This document shows, piece after piece, positions 7,901-12,993 of a stretch of DNA of 12,993 nucleotides. The stretch's first letter is position 1, and each line of letters begins with the position of its first letter. Position numbers and translations under genes: made by a program. Source of the stretch: CAJQQY01 sp964352225 (GTDB lineage Bacteria; Bacteroidota; Bacteroidia; Chitinophagales; Saprospiraceae); NCBI GenBank assembly GCA_964352225.1, contig CAYGRM010000180.1:1-12993 (forward strand), written 5' to 3'. Below the pieces are notes generated by a model that saw nothing but the letters and a program-made list of their open reading frames with translations, did no database searches and was not told where the DNA came from.

Positions 7901-10900
7901 AACAGGGACATTTAATTATGCCTGGAGCACTTCACCAGTTTTGACTTTTGACCAAACGATAAATGCTGTCCCAGCAGGTAGTTATACAGTAACTGTTACT
8001 GATGGAAATGGATGTGAAGTCGAAGAAATGATTACTATCGAAGAACCATCAGTTTTAGATGGTTTTATTTCACCAACTCAAGTTGCTTGTTTTGAGGGCA
8101 ATGATGGTGCTGCAACTGTTTTCCCAACCGGAGGAGTTGAGCCTTACCTTTTCAATTGGAGTAATGGTTCAACAGGTTCAAGTGCTACTTCCTTAATGGC
8201 TGGGACTTATTCTGTTACTGTTACAGATAATAATGGTTGTTTGGTTGTAGTGGAAGAAGTGATTGATGAACCATCAGGGATGACTTTTACTCTAGTTTCT
8301 ACAAATTTGAATTGTAATGGAGATAATGGTGGAGATATTGACTTAGGTGTTGCAGGAGGAATGATGCCTTACTCTTATTTATGGGATGATGGAGAGACTA
8401 CTCAAGATAGATCTTTAATTGGAGCAGCAACTTATTGTGTAACTGTTACAGATGCCAATAATTGTACTCAAGATACTTGTGTCACTATTTCAGAGCCAAC
8501 TGCTTTGACCTTGGATATTTCTTCTACTACCACGACTTGTATGGGAAATAACACAGACGGAACAGCAACAGTAATGCCGAGTGGAGGTGCAACTGGAGGA
8601 ATGTACACCTTCCTTTGGAGTAACCTTCAAACGAATAGTACAGCAACCGCTCTTACTGCTGATAATTATTGCGTTACGGTTACAGATGGAAACGGTTGTA
8701 CGGCTGTGGAGTGTGTTGATGTTAATTCACCAGATGCGATTGTCATTGACAGTATCATTCCAACTGACGTTTTATGTAATGGGGAAAATACAGGATTAGC
8801 GGAAGTTTTTGCTTCAGGAGGAAATGGTGCTTTTACGTATTTATGGAGTGATCAATTAGCTCAATTTTCTAATCCAGCAAATAGCTTACCTACTGGAACT
8901 TATATAGTTACAGTAACAGATGCCTCAATGTGCACAGCAACTGCTTCTATTTTTGTAGATGAACCTGCTGTTTTATCAGTAACCATTGATCCAACAGATG
9001 TACTTTGTTTTGGAGGAAATGACGGTGCTGGAACGGCTAATCCTTCAGGTGGAGTTGAACCATATAATTATGCTTGGAATACTTTGCCAGGTCAATTTAC
9101 GCAAGATATCAACACCTTAATTCAAGGAAATTACACAGTTACAATAACTGATTTTAATGGTTGTACAACCTCAGCAAGTACAACGATCAATGAACCGGCT
9201 ACTGCTGTTTCAGCGGTGATAGATCAAACATTTGAAAGTTGTTTTAATCAAAATGAGAGTGAAGCCATTGTTACTCCTTCAGGAGGAACTGGAACGAATT
9301 ATACATTTGAATGGAATAATTCTCCTGCTTCAACCAATGCAACCGCCGATAATCTTGCTGCTCAAAATTACTCCGTGATCGTAACTGATGAAAATGGTTG
9401 TCAAACGACTGCTAATATATCAATTACTGAATTAGAAGAAATTACAGCAAGTGCTATAACAATTGCTCCATCTTGTTTTGAATCTAATGATGGTCAATTA
9501 GGGGTCAACATAGTCAATGGTGGAGTAGGAGGTGGAGATTTGAATAATTATAATTATGTATGGAGTAATGCTTCAACTAATCAATTAAATTCAAATCTTG
9601 CTGCAGGAGATTATACCTTAACCGTTACTGATGCTCAGGGCTGTTCAGGGGAAACAACGTTTTCTCTTTCTCAGCCTGCTGAGATAACCGCAACAGCAAT
9701 AATTGATGATACCAATTGTTTTGGTTCTGCTGATGGACAGATTAACGTTCAAATCACAACCCAAGGAGGAGGTTTTCCAATCGACTCCTACCAATGGGAT
9801 GCGAATGCCAATAATCAATCTACACAAGTTGCAACTGATTTAGCTATAGGAAATTACTTAGTTACTATAACAGATAATACTAATTGCTCTGCTGTAGTGA
9901 GTTTTGAAGTTAATCAACCAACTCCTATCGAGGCGAGTTTTACAGTAGAGGATAACCCTTGTTTTGGAGATAATATTGGAACAATTGCAACAATGACGTC
10001 AGGTGGTACTCCTGATTATTCTTATGAATGGACCAATACAGATACAACTAATATTTTCTCTTCAACTGACCAAAATTTAACTGATTTATATGCCAATGCC
10101 TACACCGTAACTATTACCGATGGTAATGGATGTACTCAAGTTGAAGTAGTCAATCTGAACTCGCCAGCACAATTATGGGCTACGATTGAGGCAGATAGTG
10201 TTACTTGTTATGATTATCGTGATGGAGCACTTTATGTGCAAGCTCAAGGTGGAACTGGGCCATTTCAATATAGTTTAGATGGTGATAATTTTTCTGCAAC
10301 AAACACTTTCTTAGGTTTAGAAGCTGGAGGTTACGCAACTTACATTGAAGATAGAAATGGTTGTACGACCACCATCAGCGCATTAGTTGGAGGCCCCGAG
10401 GAACTTACTGTTGATCTTGGAGAAAATATTACCATCAATCTTGGTGAGACTGCAAACTTAAATGCCATTGCCTCACCTGCTGGGAATTATTTTTACACTT
10501 GGTCACCAGAGGATAGTTTAACGTGTTTAGATTGTCCAAGTACAGATGCTTATGGTTTATTTTTCCAAACAACTTATCAAGTTACCATCGAGGATGAATT
10601 TGGTTGTAAAGCCAAAGATTTCATCAATATATATGTCAATAAATTTCGAAGAGTTTTCGTGCCAACAGGATTTTCTCCATTCACCGGAAATGAAAATGAC
10701 TTACTTCGAACTCATGGAGATGAGGGAACGATTGTAAAATCATTCAGGGTCTATGACCGATGGGGGGAATTAGTTTATGAAAATAATGATCCTTATGAAA
10801 TCAATGATCCAACTATCGGTTGGGATGGAACCTTTGATGGAAAAATTATGAACCCAGCGGTTTTTGTTTGGTCGTTGGAAGTTGAATACATCGATGGAGC

Positions 10901-10940
10901 AAGTGATGTGTTGAAGGGGCACTCAACTTTGATTCGATAA
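4926..10940 (+). CDS. giant T9SS cargo adhesin with SprB repeats and type B sorting domain
   Basis: This 2004-residue secreted or surface protein is probably an adhesin or gliding-type surface filament. In order: signal peptide (hydrophobic core about 25-38, cleavage before Q41, after a long N-region); CUB-like domain (about 53-161); PKD domain with WDFGDG at 221-226; P-domain-like module (about 303-490); short PKD/Ig-like segment (495-552); second P-domain-like module (596-744); Ig-like module (749-797); possible FN3 (801-880); twelve SprB repeats (886-1826); Ig-like module (1829-1904); T9SS type B domain (1907-2004). No peptidase domain is present. The ATG at 4926 is used because the next Met (45) lies after the signal peptide; TTG at 4953 is an alternative. 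A PorP/SprF partner gene follows. It is much shorter than SprB itself, so I assign no gene name. Family-level call is firm; ligand is unknown. Confidence 0.95.
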   Translation: MCKHLQIFKLNKLIHTSTFRFSNHWLVFAFSILFSSVGYGQSYSMDGTPITDCSGFFYDSGGSTGNYGSSESLTTTICSDGTDGTHIQLIFSAVELAGGDEICFFDGPDVTAPALACNGDFMVGSPFIIQATAANTSGCLTITFNSDGSGETAGWQADMNCIPSCQTILANLVDSDPVVSPVDTGYIDICQGERVFFYGEGIYPQDGVVYNHSDLTSSFEWDFGDGNFGLGPNVSHIYEESGGYIVQLTITDQFGCTNTNFLNQRVRVSTNPSFAVLADFDAAICAGDTINLNAIVSQFDSAYSVGVSAYEGSFPTSGTRSDSLALPDGTGAAYETSIGFSNFSPGQVLTNINDIISICVVMEHSWLRDLEISIECPDGTSIILHDHPGNFGGEVFLGEPFEADEALPEPIPGVGYEYCWTPNATNGTWLEYANSTGVNTLPAGDYNSFDPMSDLLGCPLNGEWTISVQDLWGIDNGFIFEWSIEFESSLYPNIETFTPQIVDYNWQDNPSIFFQTNDSIAASPQNAGTASYTFEVTDDFGCTYDTSIFITILPPTHPDCFSCPDPEPTLQDTSICDGATVFIDAESTTSLGGQPITFETFPTYQIGFANHPPSDPFEAQLEVTSINPLTITNAEAQLCGVCVNLETDFDGDIRLFLRSPSGQTMELSTNNGGAGDNYTNTCFTPGATTSIIGSSAPFTGEFIPEGDWSDLDGSTINGVWELLVSDGFGVTKFGVLNSWSICFNTENNVEYSWSANAGLSCYNCPDPVASPATTTTYILEVSDDYGCSSMDTITINVDSSIPAPANVMCDTMGSGNLNFTWDAVGGFSNYLVNVNGTGWVPSNGVLSHLVSGLSNGDVVTVEVQVNALNINCSIEVSSATCTYLLCDISLEATGITGPSCFDTDDGTVVVQAMGNGTGPFSYTLDNNPSQATGIFNVGAGDHSIILTDVDGCADTVMINVPTADSIFVDVAIDDVPCFGDSNGTATATGSGGTGTFNYAWSTSPVLTFDQTINAVPAGSYTVTVTDGNGCEVEEMITIEEPSVLDGFISPTQVACFEGNDGAATVFPTGGVEPYLFNWSNGSTGSSATSLMAGTYSVTVTDNNGCLVVVEEVIDEPSGMTFTLVSTNLNCNGDNGGDIDLGVAGGMMPYSYLWDDGETTQDRSLIGAATYCVTVTDANNCTQDTCVTISEPTALTLDISSTTTTCMGNNTDGTATVMPSGGATGGMYTFLWSNLQTNSTATALTADNYCVTVTDGNGCTAVECVDVNSPDAIVIDSIIPTDVLCNGENTGLAEVFASGGNGAFTYLWSDQLAQFSNPANSLPTGTYIVTVTDASMCTATASIFVDEPAVLSVTIDPTDVLCFGGNDGAGTANPSGGVEPYNYAWNTLPGQFTQDINTLIQGNYTVTITDFNGCTTSASTTINEPATAVSAVIDQTFESCFNQNESEAIVTPSGGTGTNYTFEWNNSPASTNATADNLAAQNYSVIVTDENGCQTTANISITELEEITASAITIAPSCFESNDGQLGVNIVNGGVGGGDLNNYNYVWSNASTNQLNSNLAAGDYTLTVTDAQGCSGETTFSLSQPAEITATAIIDDTNCFGSADGQINVQITTQGGGFPIDSYQWDANANNQSTQVATDLAIGNYLVTITDNTNCSAVVSFEVNQPTPIEASFTVEDNPCFGDNIGTIATMTSGGTPDYSYEWTNTDTTNIFSSTDQNLTDLYANAYTVTITDGNGCTQVEVVNLNSPAQLWATIEADSVTCYDYRDGALYVQAQGGTGPFQYSLDGDNFSATNTFLGLEAGGYATYIEDRNGCTTTISALVGGPEELTVDLGENITINLGETANLNAIASPAGNYFYTWSPEDSLTCLDCPSTDAYGLFFQTTYQVTIEDEFGCKAKDFINIYVNKFRRVFVPTGFSPFTGNENDLLRTHGDEGTIVKSFRVYDRWGELVYENNDPYEINDPTIGWDGTFDGKIMNPAVFVWSLEVEYIDGASDVLKGHSTLIR
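7581..10403 (+). repeat. array of twelve SprB-type protein repeats
   Basis: Residues 886-1826 of the adhesin hold twelve degenerate units. Each has an early Cys (at 900, 977, 1055, 1130, 1205, 1284, 1361, 1439, 1517, 1598, 1679, 1761), a GG or GTGP turn, a Y-x-W or Y-x-L-D strand, and a YTVTVTDGNGC-like strand with a second Cys. Most end in EP, QP or SP. Unit length is 75-82 residues. DNA identity between units is low apart from short conserved motifs, so the array is old rather than a fresh tandem duplication. The two outer units and units 4 and 5 differ from the rest. Confidence 0.92.
10644..10937 (+). other. T9SS type B C-terminal sorting domain (CHU_C-like) of the adhesin
   Basis: The last 98 residues match the gliding-motility-associated C-terminal domain: VFVPTGFSP (1910-1918), YDRWGELVYEN (1943-1953), GWDGTFDGK (1965-1973), VFVWSLEVEYIDG (1979-1991) and the ending KGHSTLIR (1997-2004). 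In the family this domain targets the protein to the T9SS translocon. The usual NGDG after FSP is replaced by FTGNEN. Confidence 0.92.
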
Positions 10941-10967
10941 ATGCTCTAAAAAAGTAAAAACTAGTAC

Positions 10968-10998
10968 AAAACTTCATTTCTATTATAAATGAAGTTTT
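10968..10998 (+). terminator. perfect 12-bp hairpin after the adhesin gene
   Basis: AAAACTTCATTT (10968-10979) and AAATGAAGTTTT (10987-10998) pair perfectly over a 7-base loop, 28 bases past the adhesin stop. The right arm ends in TTTT followed by ATTT, as in an intrinsic terminator. The stem has only three G-C pairs, so it may be leaky, which would allow some read-through into the PorP/SprF gene. Confidence 0.55.
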
Positions 10999-11028
10999 AT
11001 TTAAAATATATTTATAGAAATAAATGCT

Positions 11029-11078
11029 AAATCGAAAAGCGGTTTTAGTTTTCTCAAAAAAAAACAGCTTTTCGATTT
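11029..11078 (+). promoter_or_regulatory. second perfect 12-bp inverted repeat in the PorP/SprF leader
   Basis: AAATCGAAAAGC (11029-11040) and GCTTTTCGATTT (11067-11078) pair perfectly around a 26-base interval in which GTTTT (11042-11046) and AAAAC (11061-11065) can extend the stem. The right arm runs into a short TTTT. The structure ends 17 bases before the chosen PorP/SprF ATG. It could be a second weak terminator, an attenuator, an mRNA stabiliser or a regulator site. Confidence 0.45.
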
Positions 11079-11095
11079 TGAAAATAATAATCACT

Positions 11096-12151
11096 ATGCA
11101 AAAAAGATTTACACAATTATTAACTGTATTATTCATTATTTTAGCTCAGCAAATTTTTGCTCAGGATAGGCAGTTTTCTCAATTCTATGCTTCGCCAATG
11201 AATTTGAATCCTGCGATGACGGGTGTTTTTGAAGGAAGTTGGCGAGCAGTAATTAACTATCGAGAACAGTACAATAGTATTTTGGATATTCATCCCTTTC
11301 GAACGATTAGCGCAGGTTTTGAAAAAAGATTTAGAATTGTCAATAGTGATTATTTATCGATTGGAGTGAATGCATTGCAAGATCAATCAGGGGTAGCTGG
11401 TTTTGGACAATATCGAGGACATTTAAGCGCATCTTATATGAAGCAAGTTGGAGGAAGTAGATATAGTACTCAAAGTCAATACTTAATTGCTGGTGCTCAA
11501 ATTGGCGCTGGACAAAATCGTATTGATCCAACTCGGCTTTGGTTTTCTGCACAATTTGATCAGCCAACAGTTTCCGTTAATACCTCTCTTGATAACCAAG
11601 AAACTAATCTAGCTACTTCAACTGACGTCTTCTTGGATTTTAACGCTGGGTTGATGTGGTATGCAAGGTTGGATGAAAACAAAAGTGTTTATTTCGGAGG
11701 AGCAATTAATCACTTAGCTCCAGCCCAAGTTTCACTATATGAACAAGGGCCAGGTGAAAATTTGTACATGAGATTTACAGGACATGGTGGGGCAGAAATT
11801 CCTTTGAATCGTGAGTTGAGTATTTTGCCAGCATTCTTGATCATGAGCCAAGGATCCTCCTTCCAAACTAATTTTGGTTTGAATTTCAGATATAGCAACC
11901 ATGATTGGAGAGAGGTAGCCATCAGAGCAGGAGTTTGGAATAGGATTTCAAAAACCATTGATGGAGGTCATGCTGATGCATTGATTGTTTCTACCATTTT
12001 GGAAATGGAAAGGTTTAATCTTGGGTTGAGTTATGATTTGAATACTTCAAGTTTGAAAACAGCATCTCAATCAAGGGGGGCTCTTGAGATTTCTTTAATC
12101 TACGTTCAGCCAAGCAAAACTAGATATAAAGTAAACTGCCCAAAATTCTAA
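11096..12151 (+). CDS. PorP/SprF-family type IX secretion membrane protein
   Basis: This 351-residue outer-membrane protein has a signal peptide (MQKRFTQLLTVLFIILAQQIFA, cleavage before Q23). The mature start contains FSQFYASPMNLNPAMTG (27-43), the most conserved PorP/SprF signature. The rest alternates aromatic strands and Gly-rich turns, as expected for a beta-barrel (for example YLSIGVNALQDQSG and VYFGGAINHLAP), and ends in NCPKF. Family members sit in the outer membrane and support export or anchoring of specific type B-domain cargo, as SprF does for SprB. A longer reading frame opens at 11024, but its 24 extra codons run through an inverted repeat and precede a complete signal peptide, so 11096 is preferred. 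The gene lies 155 bases behind the adhesin gene, which marks that protein as its likely client. A strong terminator follows. Confidence 0.93.
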   Translation: MQKRFTQLLTVLFIILAQQIFAQDRQFSQFYASPMNLNPAMTGVFEGSWRAVINYREQYNSILDIHPFRTISAGFEKRFRIVNSDYLSIGVNALQDQSGVAGFGQYRGHLSASYMKQVGGSRYSTQSQYLIAGAQIGAGQNRIDPTRLWFSAQFDQPTVSVNTSLDNQETNLATSTDVFLDFNAGLMWYARLDENKSVYFGGAINHLAPAQVSLYEQGPGENLYMRFTGHGGAEIPLNRELSILPAFLIMSQGSSFQTNFGLNFRYSNHDWREVAIRAGVWNRISKTIDGGHADALIVSTILEMERFNLGLSYDLNTSSLKTASQSRGALEISLIYVQPSKTRYKVNCPKF

Positions 12152-12165
12152 AAGAATTTTCTTTT

Positions 12166-12204
12166 AAAAAAAGCGAAATGGTTAAGTACCATTTCGCTTT
12201 TTTT
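12166..12204. terminator. strong bidirectional intrinsic terminator
   Basis: AAAAAAAGCGAAATGG (12166-12181) and CCATTTCGCTTTTTTT (12189-12204) form a perfect 16-bp stem with a 7-base loop; one more T-A pair can close it to 5. Seven A on one side and seven T on the other give a U tract for both directions. It begins 14 bases after the PorP/SprF stop and lies 28 bases beyond the stop of the convergent gene, so it serves both. Confidence 0.92.
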
Positions 12205-12232
12205 ATTTTGAAAATGTCCAAAGTCAAATGAA

Positions 12233-12790
12233 CTAAAATTTAAATCCTCCATTTAATCCAAAGAAGTAATAATGTTCCCCATTCATTGATTGAGTATAAG
12301 CAGCTCTTGCCCCAATAATAACAGTTTTAGCTATGTAAATTTCATATTCAGCAGCAACATTCCAACCATAATTTTCTTCATCTACAACTGTAAAATCAAT
12401 TTCTACGCTATCTCGTGATTTGAATTCTCCCATCCAATAACTTCCACCACCTCCAATTTTAAAACTATTAATAGAATTATTGATCGGTAATAAATACAAA
12501 TTCAGGTCTCCTTTCCATGCATTAAAAGCTAAGTCGGCTGCTCCATCGTCATTTGCATTATCCGCTTTTATGTAACCTGCTAATACACCAATTCCTACCC
12601 GTCGTCCAAGGAATCGCGTGTACTCACCATATTGATAATTTCCCAGCATTCCGTTTTTATGAAACGAAGATCCATAGCCATATTTTAAAGTATTCTTTTT
12701 AAAATTATCAGAAGGGTTATCTGATCCTTGGGCAAAAGAGCCGATGGAGAAGATGCAGATGGTGGTTAAAATAATGAAAAATGATCTCAT
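12233..12790 (-). CDS. outer-membrane beta-barrel protein, small
   Basis: This 185-residue exported protein begins with a signal peptide (MRSFFIILTTICIFSIGSFA, cleavage before Q21). The mature part has alternating polar and aromatic residues with Gly turns (LGRRVGIGVLAGYIKA, FKIGGGGSYWMGEF, VIIGARAAYTQS) and ends in GLNGGFKF. A terminal Phe after a beta-strand is the usual outer-membrane barrel signal. The size suits an 8-stranded barrel of the OmpA/OmpX-like kind common in Bacteroidota. The ligand and role are unknown. The reading frame stays open to 12871, but the 27 extra codons place the signal peptide internally, so the ATG at 12790 is preferred. It is convergent with the PorP/SprF gene and shares its terminator; nothing else ties the two together. 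Confidence 0.82.
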   Translation of the reverse strand: MRSFFIILTTICIFSIGSFAQGSDNPSDNFKKNTLKYGYGSSFHKNGMLGNYQYGEYTRFLGRRVGIGVLAGYIKADNANDDGAADLAFNAWKGDLNLYLLPINNSINSFKIGGGGSYWMGEFKSRDSVEIDFTVVDEENYGWNVAAEYEIYIAKTVIIGARAAYTQSMNGEHYYFFGLNGGFKF

Positions 12791-12993
12791 TGGTTTGTAT
12801 GTTGATTTGTAATGGATACTAGTAAAAATGTTCTCTCTGATAAAAATAATCTGTGTGGAAAAAAGAAGCAAATTACTTATCTACGTTTAACCACACCTTA
12901 ACTTAAAACGCAAAATTAATTTAATTTCTTAACATTTTTAACCTGAATTTTGTTTTTGGAGCAGCTTAAAATTTTTAACCTACTCTAAAATTA
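12791..12993. other. upstream region of the small barrel gene, to window edge
   Basis: About 200 AT-rich bases with no convincing gene. On the minus strand 12918-12911 reads TAATTTTG, a full match to the Bacteroidota TANNTTTG -7 box, but no TTG lies at the expected distance upstream, so the promoter call is weak. ATTTTTAACCT occurs twice (12934-12944 and 12971-12981), 37 bases apart. The region is cut by the window end. Confidence 0.35.

Noticed and set aside
7581..10403. Repetitive DNA in the adhesin as a CRISPR array or recent tandem duplication
   Set aside because: The repeats are in one open frame, about 225-246 bases long, and conserved at protein level rather than DNA level, which fits SprB repeats.
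11024..11095. Longer N-terminus for the PorP/SprF-like protein starting at 11024
   Set aside because: The extra 24 codons are drawn from an inverted repeat and precede a complete signal peptide that starts with the Met at 11096.
10846..11136. Minus-strand 96-codon reading frame across the end of the adhesin and the spacer
   Set aside because: It overlaps the conserved sorting domain and both inverted repeats, and its translation is low-complexity Phe/Ile/Lys from AT-rich spacer. It is a shadow.
12791..12871. Longer N-terminus for the small barrel protein starting at 12871
   Set aside because: It would bury the signal peptide 27 residues inside the protein. The ATG at 12790 gives a normal exported protein.
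12911..12918. TAATTTTG on the minus strand as the promoter -7 box of the small barrel gene
   Set aside because: It fits TANNTTTG but has no TTG at the usual 17-23 base spacing upstream, so it is mentioned only as a weak candidate.

Overview
The window looks like chromosome from an AT-rich, gliding-type Bacteroidota. A member of the Saprospiria or a marine flavobacterium-like lineage would fit, but the sequence alone does not settle the class. The main evidence is a type IX secretion (T9SS) cargo protein with SprB repeats and a type B C-terminal sorting domain, followed directly by a PorP/SprF-family outer-membrane protein. Four predicted exported proteins also have signal peptides ending in A or G followed by Gln. 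There is little sign of Shine-Dalgarno sequences, as is usual in this phylum. I see no tRNA, rRNA, CRISPR array, insertion sequence or phage gene.

Layout. 1-733: a minus-strand gene for a small two-helix membrane protein with a cytoplasmic coiled coil, with a possible terminator behind it. 734-1059: a divergent intergenic region. 1060-3134: a 79-codon small gene of unknown role, then 8 bases later a soluble hybrid histidine kinase (HisKA, HATPase, receiver, Hpt), probably one transcript. 3199-3921: a convergent FkbM-type methyltransferase gene starting with GTG. 3922-4230: a second divergent intergenic region. 4231-4644: a small exported protein of unknown function. 4926-10940: the dominant gene, a 2004-residue multidomain cell-surface or secreted protein (CUB-like, PKD, two P-domain-like modules, Ig/FN3-like modules, twelve SprB repeats, T9SS sorting domain). 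10941-11095: a spacer with two perfect 12-bp inverted repeats. 11096-12151: PorP/SprF-like protein. 12166-12204: a strong bidirectional terminator. 12233-12790: a minus-strand outer-membrane beta-barrel protein. 12791-12993: its upstream region, running to the window edge.

How the parts fit. The large protein and the PorP/SprF-like protein form a cargo/partner pair: the cargo crosses the inner membrane by its signal peptide and the outer membrane through the T9SS, and PorP/SprF-family proteins are known to support export or surface anchoring of type B-domain cargo. No T9SS core gene lies in the window, so the machinery must be encoded elsewhere. The kinase ends in an Hpt domain and should pass phosphate to a response regulator that is not here. 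Nothing in the sequence links it to the adhesin.

I do not see a clearly unprecedented system. The most unusual details are in the SprB array (end-capping repeats of a different subtype and two adjacent repeats with an extra cysteine pair), the two P-domain-like modules without a protease, the divergent sorting domain, and the paired inverted repeats between cargo and partner gene.
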